A stretch of 64,000 bases of DNA from positions 186,001 to 250,000 of the forward strand of contig JAMLIR010000001.1 in the NCBI GenBank assembly GCA_023954045.1. Reading direction: 5' to 3'. The DNA comes from Burkholderiaceae bacterium (GTDB lineage Bacteria; Pseudomonadota; Gammaproteobacteria; Burkholderiales; Burkholderiaceae_E). A program made the translations under genes and the position numbers. Position 1 is the stretch's first letter. Each line of letters begins with the position of its first letter. The notes under the pieces were generated by a model that ran no database searches, was not told the DNA's origin, and saw only the letters and a program-made list of their open reading frames with translations. This document shows positions 48,514 through 57,586 of this stretch, one piece after another.

Positions 48514-48603
48514 CGGACCGTTGAACTCATTGCATTTCGAGGGACACCTGAGCGAGCAAACCGGGAAATGCAATTCCGCGGACCGGATTGCCGGTCCGTT
48601 TTT
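48514..48603. other. Structured intergenic segment with a + strand terminator-like hairpin
   Basis: Two hairpins lie side by side: ATTGCATTTC (48529-48538) / GAAATGCAAT (48565-48574), then CGGACCGG-ATTG-CCGGTCCG (48579-48598) followed on the + strand by TTTTT. A third copy of CGGACCG (48514-48520) could pair with 48592-48598 instead, next to the ribosome site of the RRM gene on the minus strand. No + strand gene precedes the terminator-like hairpin. It may be a small RNA (+) or a temperature-sensitive leader of the RRM gene (-). Confidence 0.5.
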
Positions 48604-48744
48604 CGACTTTGCCACAAACGTGCACGAATGCACAGTGGCGTCCCGGCGCGTCCTTGCGCGGCGTCACGAACGCGCCGGGGGGCGATCCGGCGCCGCGATC
48701 GGGAACGGCGCCCGATGCGAAACCACTTGAAAAGATCCCGGATA

Positions 48745-48760
48745 CTGTATAAAAATACAG
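48745..48760. promoter_or_regulatory. LexA (SOS) box of lexA-imuA-imuB
   Basis: CTGT-ATAAAAAT-ACAG, a perfect CTGT-N8-ACAG SOS box 30 bases before the lexA ATG. It overlaps the probable -10 (TATAAA, 48748-48753); a -35-like TTGAAA is at 48727-48732. Binding would block RNA polymerase, giving autorepression. Confidence 0.9.
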
Positions 48761-48789
48761 ACCTTGGACACCTCGACACGGAGCCCCCG

Positions 48790-49434
48790 ATGCGGGATCT
48801 CACCGCGCGCCAGCAGCAGATCCTGGCGCTGATCAGGCAGCACATCGCCGACACCGGTTTTCCGCCCACGCGGGCCGAAATCGCCGCGCAGCTGGGCTTT
48901 CGCTCGCCGAACGCCGCCGAAGAGCACCTGAAGGCGCTGGCGCGCAAGGGCGTCATCGAGCTCGCTTCGGGCTCCTCGCGGGGCATCCGTCTGAAGCTGC
49001 TGCCCGACTCCACCGACGAGGCGCCGCGGGCCGTGCAGATCGCCCTCAGCCTGCCGCTGGTCGGGCGGGTGGCCGCCGGCAGCCCCATCCTCGCCCAGGA
49101 GCACATCGAGGCCAGCTACGCGATCGACCCGAACCTGTTCGACGACAAGCCCGACTACCTGCTGAAGGTGCGCGGCATGAGCATGCGCGATGCCGGCATC
49201 TTCGACGGCGACCTGCTCGCGGTGCGCCGCGCCGACGAGGCGCGCAACGGCCAGGTCGTCGTCGCCCGCGTCGGCGACGACGTCACCGTCAAGCGCTGGC
49301 GTCGCAAGGGCCACACGATCGAGCTGCTGCCCGAAAACCCCGACTTCCAGCCGATCGTCGTCGACAGCCGCAGCGACGCCTTCGCGCTCGAAGGCATCGC
49401 GGTCGGCCTGCTGCGCGGCGGCAAGGCCTTGTGA
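48790..49434 (+). CDS. lexA: LexA repressor
   Basis: 214 aa. N-terminal winged helix ([26 protein letters not shown]), auto-cleavage site Ala96-Gly97 ([10 protein letters not shown]), catalytic Ser131 (GMSMRDAGI) and Lys168 (DVTVKRW). It represses SOS genes until RecA-stimulated self-cleavage. Its own SOS box lies 30 bases upstream. imuA starts seven bases after its stop, so the mutagenesis genes are directly in the lexA transcript. Confidence 0.98.
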   Translation: MRDLTARQQQILALIRQHIADTGFPPTRAEIAAQLGFRSPNAAEEHLKALARKGVIELASGSSRGIRLKLLPDSTDEAPRAVQIALSLPLVGRVAAGSPILAQEHIEASYAIDPNLFDDKPDYLLKVRGMSMRDAGIFDGDLLAVRRADEARNGQVVVARVGDDVTVKRWRRKGHTIELLPENPDFQPIVVDSRSDAFALEGIAVGLLRGGKAL

Positions 49435-49441
49435 GGCGGCG

Positions 49442-50167
49442 ATGTCGTCGGCCCTGCCCGCCGCGGTCTGGCGCGCCAGCCAGCTCGGCCACGCGAGCGT
49501 CGCCGCGCTGTCCAGCGGCTTTCCCGCCCTCGACGCCGAACTGCCCGGCGCCGGCTGGCCGGCGGGCATGCTCACCGAGCTGATCGGCCGCGAATCGGGC
49601 ATCGGCGAATTGCGCCTGCTGGTGCCGCTGCTGCGCCAGCTCACCCGCGAGCGCCGCTTCGTCGTGCTGCTGGCGCCGCCGCTGCAACCCTATGCGCCGG
49701 CACTCGCCAGCCACGGCATCGACCTCGACTACCTGCTGGTCGTGCAGGCGCCCAACGCCGCTGATCGCCTGTGGGCGGTCGAGCAAACGCTCAAGAGCGC
49801 GGCCTTCGGCGCCCTGCTCGCCTGGCTGCCACAGGAACGCACCCGCCCCGAGCACTTGCGCCGGATGCAGTCGGCCGCCCAGCCGGCCACCGGCCCGGCG
49901 TTCCTGTTCCGCTCGCTGGCGGCGCAGTTCGAGGCCTCGCCCGCCCCGCTGCGCCTGCTGCTGCTGCCGCGCCCCGACCAGCGCCTGTCGGTGCAGATCC
50001 TCAAGCGCCGCGGCCCGGTGATGGCCGACCCGATCCTCGTCGACCTTCCACAGCCGGTTTCGGCGATCCGGCCTCGCACGAGCCCTCTCGCCGCAACGCC
50101 CGACCCCCGGCCGATGCGCACGATCCACGCTCGCCACGACGAGTCGCGCGCCGGCACGCTCAACTAG
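49442..50167 (+). CDS. imuA: ImuA, translesion mutagenesis accessory protein (SulA/RecA-like)
   Basis: 241 aa. SALPAAVWRASQLG, then GFPALDAELPGAGWPAGMLTELIGRESGIGELRLL is the ImuA RecA-like start, with no full Walker A (GRESGIGE). It ends with LSVQILKRRGP (conserved). ImuA works with ImuB and DnaE2 in the damage-induced mutasome and is found next to imuB. Seven bases after lexA. Confidence 0.93.
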   Translation: MSSALPAAVWRASQLGHASVAALSSGFPALDAELPGAGWPAGMLTELIGRESGIGELRLLVPLLRQLTRERRFVVLLAPPLQPYAPALASHGIDLDYLLVVQAPNAADRLWAVEQTLKSAAFGALLAWLPQERTRPEHLRRMQSAAQPATGPAFLFRSLAAQFEASPAPLRLLLLPRPDQRLSVQILKRRGPVMADPILVDLPQPVSAIRPRTSPLAATPDPRPMRTIHARHDESRAGTLN

Positions 50168-50245
50168 GGCGTGTTCACACTACGATCGTCCCCGCCGGCA
50201 CCGATTCGCCCCGGACCCCGGAACCCTCCAGAGCTCTCCAGAACC

Positions 50246-51850
50246 ATGTGGTGGCTCGGCCTGTTCTTCGACCGGCTGTCGCTCGACGTCGCCCGCTGCG
50301 GCGCGCCCGGGCCCGACGATGCGCGCCCGCTGGCGATCTGCGACCGGCTGCGCGTCCTCGACGCCGACGACGGCGCCCGCGTGCTGGGCATCGTTCCCGG
50401 CATGAAGCGCGCCGCCGCGCTGGCGCTCGCCCCGGGGCTGCGGCTGCGCGAGCGCGACGACGCGGGCGAGCAGGCGACGCTCGACTCGCTCGCCGCCTGG
50501 GCGCTGCAATTCACGCCCGCAGTCAGCCTGCAATCCGACCTGTCGTTCGGCGATCCCGACGACACGCCCCGTCCCTGCGGCCTGCTGCTCGAAGTGGCGC
50601 CGAGCCTGCGCTATTTCGGCGGATCCGATGCGCTGCTCGCCCGGCTGCGCCAGGGGCTGCGCGCGCTCGGATTCCCGGCGCGGATCGGTGCGGCGCCGAC
50701 CGCTGCCGCCGCCTGGCTGTTCGCGCGCGACCGCGACGGCCTGCAAGCCGACGAGGCGGGGCTCGAGGCCGCGTTGCGCAGCCTGCCGGCGGTGCTACTC
50801 GCGCGCAGCCGCGCGCAGCGCGAGACCCTCGACGCGATCGGCGCGCACCGTATCGACGACCTGCTCGCGTTGCCGCGCGCCGGCCTCGCGCGCCGCTGCG
50901 GGCGCACGCTGCTCGACGAGATCGACCGCGCGCTCGGCCGCCAGCCGGAGCCGCGCCGCTGGTTCGAGGCGCCCGAGCGCTTCGAGACGCGGATCGAGTT
51001 GCTGGCGCAGGTCGAGCACGCCGAGGCGCTGCTGTTCGCCGCCCGCCGATTGCTCGATCGGCTCGCCGGATGGCTGGCGGCGCGCCACTGCGCGGTGCGC
51101 GAATTCACCGTGCACGCCGAGCACGACCGGCGCAGCGGACGCGAGCAGCGCACCGACACGCTGCTGACGGTGCGGCTCGCCGATCCGAGCCGCGACGTCG
51201 AGCGGCTGGGCACGCTGCTGCGCGAGAAGCTCGCGATCACGCGGTTGCCGGCGCCGGTGCGCGCGTTGCGCCTGCGCTGCGACGAGGTGCTGGCGCTGCC
51301 CGGCGCCAGCACCCAGCTGTTTCCCGCGCCCGCCGCCGCGCGCGAGAGCCTTGCGCGACTGGTCGAGCGGCTGCAGGCGCGGCTCGGCCCGCGCCAGGTG
51401 CAACGGCTGGCGCTGGTCGCCGACCATCGCCCCGAGGTCGCCTACCGGGTCGAAGCCTTCGATGCGCCGCCGGGTCCGCCGGCCAGCGCGCCGCGGCCCG
51501 GGCCCCGACCACGCCCCCCGGGGCCGCTGGCCGACGCCCCGGCGGCCGATTCCCTGCCCGTTGATTCCCTGCCCGCCGACGCCCCGGTCGCCAACCTGCC
51601 ACGGCCCCTGTGGCTGCTGCGCGAGCCGATCGCGATCGGCGAGCGCAACAACCGGCCCTGGTGGCACTCGGCGCTGACGCTGCTGGCCGGGCCGGAACGG
51701 ATCGAAGGCGGCTGGTGGGATGCCTCGCTGGTGCAGCGCGACTACTTCATCGCCGAAGACGAGAGCCACGCGCTGTACTGGATCTATCGCGAGCGCCTCG
51801 CGCCCGACGACGCGCGCCGCGGCTGGTTCGTGCAGGGGCGCTTCGGCTAG
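50246..51850 (+). CDS. imuB: ImuB, inactive Y-family polymerase-like protein of the mutasome
   Basis: 534 aa from ATG 50246; an earlier GTG (50171) would add an unrelated 25-residue leader. The Y-family fold starts MWWLGLFFDRLSLDVARCG; the acidic residues that bind the catalytic metals are not in place, as in all ImuB. A little-finger-like region (EFTVHAEHDRRSG) and a Pro/Ala linker (residues about 430-475) precede a conserved C-terminal part (PLWLLREPIAIGE..., ISPERIEGGWWD-like GPERIEGGWWDASLVQRDYF). ImuB links the beta clamp, ImuA and DnaE2. Confidence 0.93.
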   Translation: MWWLGLFFDRLSLDVARCGAPGPDDARPLAICDRLRVLDADDGARVLGIVPGMKRAAALALAPGLRLRERDDAGEQATLDSLAAWALQFTPAVSLQSDLSFGDPDDTPRPCGLLLEVAPSLRYFGGSDALLARLRQGLRALGFPARIGAAPTAAAAWLFARDRDGLQADEAGLEAALRSLPAVLLARSRAQRETLDAIGAHRIDDLLALPRAGLARRCGRTLLDEIDRALGRQPEPRRWFEAPERFETRIELLAQVEHAEALLFAARRLLDRLAGWLAARHCAVREFTVHAEHDRRSGREQRTDTLLTVRLADPSRDVERLGTLLREKLAITRLPAPVRALRLRCDEVLALPGASTQLFPAPAAARESLARLVERLQARLGPRQVQRLALVADHRPEVAYRVEAFDAPPGPPASAPRPGPRPRPPGPLADAPAADSLPVDSLPADAPVANLPRPLWLLREPIAIGERNNRPWWHSALTLLAGPERIEGGWWDASLVQRDYFIAEDESHALYWIYRERLAPDDARRGWFVQGRFG

Positions 51851-51871
51851 CGAACGCCGCTGCCGCGTCGC

Positions 51872-52255
51872 TCACATCGACGACGGATGCGACGCCTCGC
51901 GGCGCTCCGCGCGCATCTGGCAGTCGACGCAACGCAGCGCCATCGGGCTCGCGTGCAACCGCTCGAACGGGATCTCGATGCCGCAGTCGATGCAGACGCC
52001 GTAGGTGCCCTCGTCGACCCGGCGCAGCGCGGCCCGCAGCCCGCGCCACTCGTCGATGTCGCGCAACGCCTCCGACATCTCGACCTCGCCCTCGTTCAGG
52101 ATCGACGACAGGTCGCCACTGTCGCCGACGCGCTCGAACGCCGAGAACTCCTCGGACGCCTGGCCGAGCTTGCGGGAGATTTCCTCTTCGAGAACGGAAA
52201 GCCGCTGGCGGATCTGGGCCAGCAGTTCGCCGATCTGGGTTTCGGACAAGGGCAT
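51872..52255 (-). CDS. TraR/DksA-type zinc-finger protein
   Basis: 127 aa. A helical coiled-coil part (ETQIGELLAQIRQRLSVLEEEISRKLG) precedes a four-cysteine zinc finger CIDCGIEIPFERLHASPMALRCVDC. Shorter than DksA and without the clear DxxDxA tip, so it is likely a DksA-like paralogue that may bind the RNA polymerase secondary channel. It is convergent with imuB, 21 bases apart, and its start is followed by a 126-base gap to ugpQ. Confidence 0.9.
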   Translation of the reverse strand: MPLSETQIGELLAQIRQRLSVLEEEISRKLGQASEEFSAFERVGDSGDLSSILNEGEVEMSEALRDIDEWRGLRAALRRVDEGTYGVCIDCGIEIPFERLHASPMALRCVDCQMRAERREASHPSSM

Positions 52256-52381
52256 TCACGCCTCCGGATGCGATCCCCCATGCTAAGGCCCGCTCCGAAC
52301 CCGGCCTTGACCCCGGTCAAGCGCCTCGGGCGCGCCCCCTGCGCCTCGGGAAAGTCCCGGGGTGCCGCGCACGCCCGGCCG

Positions 52382-53107
52382 TCAGGGGGCGATCCGGTCG
52401 ACCGCGTCGGTGATGAGGGCGTCGAGCCCCCAGCCGAGCAACTGGTCGGCGCGCGCCGGCTCGTTGACCGTGTAGGCGATCACGCGCAGCCCGGCGCGGT
52501 GCGCGGCGGCGATCACGCCCTCGGTCAAAGTCTCGTGATTCGCGTCGAGCGCGACGCAGCCCAGCGCCCGGCAGCGCTGCAGCCAGTCGTCGGGCAACTC
52601 GCCGAACAGCAGCGCGCGCGGCAGCTCCGGCGCCACGCGCCGCGCCGCCTCCAGCGCCGCCGCGGAGAACGACGAAAGGACCGGCGCTGCCGCGCCCTGC
52701 CAGAGCTGGCGCGCCTCGAGCGCCGCGGCGGCGCCGGTCTCGGCCTCGCGCCCCGGGCAGGGCTTGATCTCGACGTTGGCCATCAGCCCGTTGCGCAGCA
52801 GCCAGCGCGCGACGTGCGCGAGCGTCGGGATCGGCTCGCCCGCATAGGCGGCCGAGTGCCAGCCGCCCGCGTCGAGCCGCGCCAGCTCGCCGTACGCGAA
52901 CCCCGCGACGCGCCCGGCGCCGTCGGTCGTGCGCTCGAGCGTCGCGTCGTGCATCAGCAGCAGCACGCCGTCGCCGCTCAGCTTCACGTCGAACTCGAAC
53001 ATCGTGTAGCCGAACGAGGCGCCCAGCCGGATCGCCGCCAGCGTGTTCTCGGGAGCGAGCCTGCCGGCACCGCGATGCGCGAGCTTGCGCGGATAGGGCC
53101 AGTTCAC
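52382..53107 (-). CDS. ugpQ: Glycerophosphodiester phosphodiesterase
   Basis: 241 aa from GTG 53107, which overlaps the ugpE stop as GTGA. GDPD signature: LAHRGAGRLAPENTLAAI (His-Arg, residues about 9-26), FEFDVKLSGDGVLLLMHD (Glu, Asp, His), MANVEIKPCPG and DALITDAVD. It hydrolyses glycerophosphodiesters to glycerol-3-phosphate and an alcohol. Last gene of the ugp operon, without the ugpC ATPase gene that precedes it in E. coli. Confidence 0.95.
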   Translation of the reverse strand: MNWPYPRKLAHRGAGRLAPENTLAAIRLGASFGYTMFEFDVKLSGDGVLLLMHDATLERTTDGAGRVAGFAYGELARLDAGGWHSAAYAGEPIPTLAHVARWLLRNGLMANVEIKPCPGREAETGAAAALEARQLWQGAAAPVLSSFSAAALEAARRVAPELPRALLFGELPDDWLQRCRALGCVALDANHETLTEGVIAAAHRAGLRVIAYTVNEPARADQLLGWGLDALITDAVDRIAP

Positions 53108-53949
53108 TTGTCCGACTCCACCAGCCCCTTGACGAACCACTTCTGCATCAGCACGACCACGGCGACCGGCGGCAGCATCGCGAGGATCGCGGTGGCCATC
53201 ACCAGGTTCCACTCGGTCGCGGCGTCGCCGGTCGAGATCATCCGCTTCAGGCCGATCACCACCGGGTACATCGACTCCTGGGTCGTGACCAGCAGCGGCC
53301 ACAGATACTGGTTCCAGCCGTAGACGAACTGGATCACGAACAGCGCCGCGATGCTGGTGCGCGAGAGCGGCAGCAGCACGTGCCAGAAGAAGTGCATCGG
53401 CCCCGCGCCGTCGATCTTCGCGGCCTCGGCCAGCTCGTCGGGCACCGTCATGAAGAACTGCCGGAACAGGAAGGTCGCGGTCGCCGACGCGATCAGCGGA
53501 AGCGTGAGCCCGGCATAGGTGTCGAGCAGGTGCAGGTCCGACATCACCTGGTAGGTCGGCATGATGCGCACCTCGACCGGCAGCATCAGCGTGACGAAGA
53601 TCAGCCAGAACGCGAGCTGGCGAAAGCGGAAGCGGAAGTAGATCAGCGCGAACGCCGACAGCAGCGAGATCGCGATCTTGCCCAGCGCGATCGCCAGCGC
53701 CATGATCAGGCTGTTGGTCATCATCCGGACGACCGGCGCGCCGCTGTTGCCGGCGCCGGACGTCAGCACCTCGGCATAGTTCTGGAACAGGCGGCTGCCC
53801 GGCGCGAGCGACATCGGCGCGGCCAGCACCTGCTCGAGCGTCTGCGTGGACGCGACGAACGTGACCCAGACCGGCAGCGCGACGATCGCCACGCCGGCGA
53901 CCAGCACGGCATAGGTGACGAAGCGGCTGAGCGGAGAGCGGTCGAGCAT
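53104..53949 (-). CDS. ugpE: sn-glycerol-3-phosphate ABC transporter permease UgpE
   Basis: 281 aa, six membrane helices. The cytoplasmic EAA loop that contacts the ATPase is ELAEAAKIDGAGPMHFFWHVLLPL (about residues 177-200). TFVASTQTLEQVLAAPMSL and NQYLWPLLVTTQESMYPVVIGL match UgpE closely. It forms the membrane channel with UgpA. 39 bases after ugpA. Confidence 0.95.
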   Translation of the reverse strand: MLDRSPLSRFVTYAVLVAGVAIVALPVWVTFVASTQTLEQVLAAPMSLAPGSRLFQNYAEVLTSGAGNSGAPVVRMMTNSLIMALAIALGKIAISLLSAFALIYFRFRFRQLAFWLIFVTLMLPVEVRIMPTYQVMSDLHLLDTYAGLTLPLIASATATFLFRQFFMTVPDELAEAAKIDGAGPMHFFWHVLLPLSRTSIAALFVIQFVYGWNQYLWPLLVTTQESMYPVVIGLKRMISTGDAATEWNLVMATAILAMLPPVAVVVLMQKWFVKGLVESDK

Positions 53950-53988
53950 CGGTGTCGGTGGCGCGGGTGGCGGCGACGTGCGGGCGGC

Positions 53989-54873
53989 TCAGTACTTGAC
54001 GCGGCCTTCGACGTAGCGGAACTGCGCAACCGTGAGCAGCAGCACGATCGTCATCAGTACCACCGACTGCGCCGCCGAGCTGCCGATGTCGAGCGACTTG
54101 AAACCGTCGAGGAAGACTTTGTAGACGAGGATCTCGGTCGCCTTCGCCGGCCCCCCGCTGGTGGCAGCGTCGACGATCGCGAAGGTGTCGAAGAACGCGT
54201 AGACGACGTTCACGACCAGCAGGAAGAACGTCGTGGGCGAGAGCAGCGGAAAGATCACCGAGCGGAACGTGCGCCAGGCCCCAGCCCCGTCGATCGCCGC
54301 AGCCTCGATCAGCGATTTCGGAATCGACTGCAGCCCGGCGAGGAAGAAGATGAAGTTGTAGCTGATCTGCTTCCAGACCGCGGCGATCACGATCAGCGTC
54401 ATCGCCTGCGAGCCGTCGAGCACGTGGTTCCAGTCGAAGCCGGCCGAGCGCAGCCAGTGCGTGACCACGCCCAGCGACGGGTTGAACAGGAACACCCAGA
54501 GCACGCCGGCGATCGCCGGCGCCACCGCGTACGGGACGATCAGCAGCGTGCGGAACACGAGCGCGCCGCGGATCGCGCGGTCGGCGAAGTAGGCCAGCGC
54601 GAGGCTCAGCGTGAGCCCGACCCCGGTAACCGCGACCGAGAACACCGCCGTCACCTTGAACGACTGCAGGTAAAGCTCGTCGGCGAACAGCGTCTGGAAA
54701 TTCTCCAGTCCGACGAACTCGAGGTTGCCGCCGAACGCGTCCTGGATGAAGACCGACTGGAACAGCGCCTGCGACGCCGGCCAGTAGAAGAAGACCAGGA
54801 TGATCGCCAGTTGTGGCGCGAGCAGCACGACCGGCAGCCAGCCGGTCGTGCCGAAGACGACCCGCTTGTCCAG
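53989..54873 (-). CDS. ugpA: sn-glycerol-3-phosphate ABC transporter permease UgpA, probable CTG start
   Basis: 294 aa, the same length as E. coli UgpA, if it starts at CTG 54873. The encoded leader (L/M)[20 protein letters not shown] matches the UgpA N-terminus (xxRxVFxxxWLPYLLVAPQ). An in-frame TAG lies one codon before this CTG (it is also the ugpB stop), so no upstream start exists, and the first GTG (54828) would delete a conserved 15-residue part. GGGAG sits six bases before the CTG. The EAA loop is [40 protein letters not shown] closes the protein. Confidence 0.92.
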   Translation of the reverse strand: MDKRVVFGTTGWLPVVLLAPQLAIILVFFYWPASQALFQSVFIQDAFGGNLEFVGLENFQTLFADELYLQSFKVTAVFSVAVTGVGLTLSLALAYFADRAIRGALVFRTLLIVPYAVAPAIAGVLWVFLFNPSLGVVTHWLRSAGFDWNHVLDGSQAMTLIVIAAVWKQISYNFIFFLAGLQSIPKSLIEAAAIDGAGAWRTFRSVIFPLLSPTTFFLLVVNVVYAFFDTFAIVDAATSGGPAKATEILVYKVFLDGFKSLDIGSSAAQSVVLMTIVLLLTVAQFRYVEGRVKY

Positions 54874-54876
54874 GCG

Positions 54877-56220
54877 CTACTCCCGGGCGGTGCGCTCGAA
54901 GCGCGCGAGTTGCTCGTCGCCGCGCCGCTTCATGTTGGCGAGCGCGGTCTTCGCGTTCTGCTTGCCGGCCAGCATGCTCTCGAGTTCCTCGTGCACGATG
55001 TCGCGGATCTGCACCATGTTGCCCAGCCGCACGCCGCGCGACTTGTCGGTCGTCTTCACGATCATCTGCTGCACGGCGACGTCGGTGCCCGGGTTCTTGT
55101 CGTAGAAACCGGTCTTGCGCGTGAGCTCGTAGGCGGCGATCGTCACCGGCAGGTATCCGGTGCTCTGGTGCCACTCGGCCTGCACCTCGGGCGAGGACAG
55201 GAACGAGAAGAACTTCGCGACGCCCTTGTAGTCGGCCGCCTTCTTGCCGCTCATCACCCACAGGCTCGCGCCGCCGATGATCGTGTTCTGCGGCGCGCCG
55301 GCGACGTCGGAGTAGTACGGCAGCTTCGCGATGCCGAAGTTGAACTTCGCGTTGCGCTTGATGTTCGCGTAGGCCGACGCGCTGCCGGTGAACAGCGCGC
55401 ACTCACCGCTGTAGAACTTGGCGTCGCCCTCGCTGGTGCGGCCCGGATAGACGAACAGGCCGTTCTTCGACCAGTTCAGCAGGTTGTTCAGGTGCCGCTC
55501 GTGCAGCGGCGTGGTGATCGCCAGCCGCGCCTTCGGCCCGCCGAAGCCGTTGTTCTCGGTGGCGAACAGCGTGTTGTGCCAGGTGGAGAAGCTCTCGAGG
55601 TGCACCCAGCTCGCCCAGCTGGAGGTGAACGGGCAGCTCGACGCGCCCGAGGCCTTGATCTTCGCCATCGCGGCGGCGAACTCGGTCCACGTCTCGGGCA
55701 CCTTGTCGACGCCCGCCTTCGCGAGTGCGTCCTTGTTGTAGTAGAAGATCGTGGTCGAGCTGTTGAAGGGGAACGACAGCATCTCGCCCTTGCTGCTCGT
55801 GTAGTAGCCCGCCACCGCCGGCACGTACGCGCCGCGATCGAACTTCTCGCCGGCGTCCTTCATCAGCTTCTCGACCGGGACGATCGCGCCCTTCGCGGCC
55901 ATCATCGTCGCGGTGCCCACCTCGAACACCTGGACGATGTGCGGCGCGTTGCCGGCGCGGAACGCGGCGATCGCCGCGGTCATCGTCTCGGGATAGGTGC
56001 CCTTGAAGACCGGCACGACCTTGTAGTCGGACTGGCTCTTGTTGAAGCGGTCGGCGAAGTTGTTGACCTTGTCGTTCAGCGCGCCGGTCATCGCGTGCCA
56101 CCACTGGATCTCGGTGACCGCCAGCGCCTGCGTCGAGATCGCCAATCCGGCCACGGTCGCGGCCGCGCCGACGACACGCCGCGTCCAGGCGGCGACGCCG
56201 CCTTCCCATTGCGTCTTCAT
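54877..56220 (-). CDS. ugpB: sn-glycerol-3-phosphate-binding periplasmic protein UgpB
   Basis: 447 aa. Signal peptide (residues 1-34, VGAAATVAGLAISTQALA). Extracellular solute-binding family 1: EIQWWHAMTGALNDKVNNFADRFNKSQ and FPFNSSTTIFYYNKDALAKAG, GLFVYPGRTSEGDAKF and GGASLWVMSGKK are close to E. coli UgpB. It captures sn-glycerol-3-phosphate or glycerophosphodiesters. First gene of ugpB-A-E-Q, behind a strong GAGAGGAGAG site; its stop is three bases before the ugpA CTG. Confidence 0.96.
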   Translation of the reverse strand: MKTQWEGGVAAWTRRVVGAAATVAGLAISTQALAVTEIQWWHAMTGALNDKVNNFADRFNKSQSDYKVVPVFKGTYPETMTAAIAAFRAGNAPHIVQVFEVGTATMMAAKGAIVPVEKLMKDAGEKFDRGAYVPAVAGYYTSSKGEMLSFPFNSSTTIFYYNKDALAKAGVDKVPETWTEFAAAMAKIKASGASSCPFTSSWASWVHLESFSTWHNTLFATENNGFGGPKARLAITTPLHERHLNNLLNWSKNGLFVYPGRTSEGDAKFYSGECALFTGSASAYANIKRNAKFNFGIAKLPYYSDVAGAPQNTIIGGASLWVMSGKKAADYKGVAKFFSFLSSPEVQAEWHQSTGYLPVTIAAYELTRKTGFYDKNPGTDVAVQQMIVKTTDKSRGVRLGNMVQIRDIVHEELESMLAGKQNAKTALANMKRRGDEQLARFERTARE

Positions 56221-56354
56221 GAGCTCTCCTCTCCAGTGATGCCGGCTTCTGAAGGCCGGGCCGCCCGGGCGGGCGGCGCGTTATTGTCTTGCGCCGACTA
56301 TTACAGAACCGTGGCGCGCCCGCAACTGGGCGGAACCCGGGTATAAACGCGTCG

Positions 56355-57239
56355 ATGAACGACGCCCGCACGCTCCCGCCTTCGGCGGCCGCGGCCCAAC
56401 TGCTGCTCTGCATGATCTGGGGCCTCGGCCAGGTGGCCACGAAGGTCGGCAACACCGGCATCTCGCCGATCTGGCAGGCAGCGCTGCGCTCGATCGGCGC
56501 GACGCTGCTGCTGGTCGCCTGGATCGCGTGGCGCCGGATTCCGCTGGGCGATCGCAGCGCGACGCTGGTGCCCGGCATCGTCGCCGGCGTGCTGTTCGGC
56601 CTGGAGTTCGTGTTCCTGTTCGTCGGCCTGGTCTACACGACCGCGGTGCGCGCCGTGCTGCTGCTCTACTCGGCGCCGTTCTTCGTCGCGCTCGGCGCGC
56701 ACCTCTTCGTGCCGGGCGACCGGTTCACGCGCAACAAGCTGCTCGGCCTGTCGGCGGCCTTCGCCGGGCTGCTGCTCGCGTTCGGCGACCGCCTGACGCT
56801 GCCCGACGCGCACGCGCTCGTCGGCGACCTGCTGTGCCTGGGCGCCGCGTTCATGTGGGGCGCGACGACCGTCGTGATCAAGGCCACCGCGCTGCGCCGC
56901 GCGCCGCCCGAGACGACGCTGCTCTACCAGCTGGCGATCTCGGCGGTGCTGATGGTGGCGCTCTCGTACGCGTTCGGCGAGCCCGGAGTCTTCGCCCCCA
57001 CCCCGCTCGTCTGGGGCGCGCTCGCGTTCCAGACCGTCGCCATCGCCTGGGCCAGCTACACCGTCTGGTTCTGGCTGGTTTCGCGCTACCGCGCCACCAC
57101 GCTGCACGCGTTCACGTTCCTCACTCCCCTCTTCGGCGTCCTCGCCGGCGCGCTCCTTCTCGGCGAGCCCGTCAGCCCCGCCCTGATCGCCGCCCTCGCC
57201 CTGATCGCCGCCGGCATCGTCCTCGTCAATCGCGCCTGA
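56355..57239 (+). CDS. EamA/RhaT-family (DMT) transporter
   Basis: 294 aa, ten membrane helices in two EamA halves (each about 140 residues). MIWGLGQVATKVGN, the repeated AALRSIGATLLLVAWIAWRR, and in half two GAAFMWGATTVVIKATAL and LTPLFGVLAGALLLGEPVS are typical. A drug/metabolite exporter of unknown substrate. ATG 56355 chosen over a longer 56289 reading. Divergent from ugpB across 134 bases; TATAAA lies only 13 bases upstream of the ATG. Its stop directly borders the palindromic region. Confidence 0.9.
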   Translation: MNDARTLPPSAAAAQLLLCMIWGLGQVATKVGNTGISPIWQAALRSIGATLLLVAWIAWRRIPLGDRSATLVPGIVAGVLFGLEFVFLFVGLVYTTAVRAVLLLYSAPFFVALGAHLFVPGDRFTRNKLLGLSAAFAGLLLAFGDRLTLPDAHALVGDLLCLGAAFMWGATTVVIKATALRRAPPETTLLYQLAISAVLMVALSYAFGEPGVFAPTPLVWGALAFQTVAIAWASYTVWFWLVSRYRATTLHAFTFLTPLFGVLAGALLLGEPVSPALIAALALIAAGIVLVNRA

Positions 57240-57310
57240 ACCACCGGCACCGCCTCGAGCCGCTCGCCCGCGCATCGAACGCGCGCCCCGTCGACCGCCA
57301 ACGACGTCGA

Positions 57311-57456
57311 GGCTTCGTGCGACGGGGTCCGCCGCGCCGGAGACGGCGCCTGGCGGCCGGGGCCCGGGCAAGCGGGGTTGGGGGCGCGTGCGGCGCCCGG
57401 GCGGCGGCGCGCGGGGCCGTCGCAGCGGGGGGTGTGCCTCGCGCCGCGCCGGGCAA
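57311..57456 (+). repeat. Inverted-repeat arm, left
   Basis: Begins GGCTTCGTGCGACGGGG and ends CGCGCCGGGCAA; matches the reverse complement of 57587-57729 except for a few substitutions and a three-base length difference. Confidence 0.88.
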
Positions 57457-57586
57457 TTGGCGAGCGGCGGGCTACCGAAAGCAAAATGGCGGGACCCGTC
57501 GCCGTCACGCGCGTAGCGCGTGTCGGCAGCGGGTGCCATTTTGCGAGGTAGACGCCGGAAGCCCCGCGAAGTGGGGCCGAAGCCTC

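Noticed and set aside
56299-56306. Pho-box-like half site (CTGTAATA, minus strand) upstream of ugpB
   Set aside because: One mismatch to the half-site and no second repeat at 11-base spacing, so PhoB control is plausible for ugp but not supported by this site alone.
57480-57545. Palindromic core considered as an attC-like or phage attachment site
   Set aside because: No integrase, cassette boundary or core consensus (RYYYAAC/GTTRRRY) is present.
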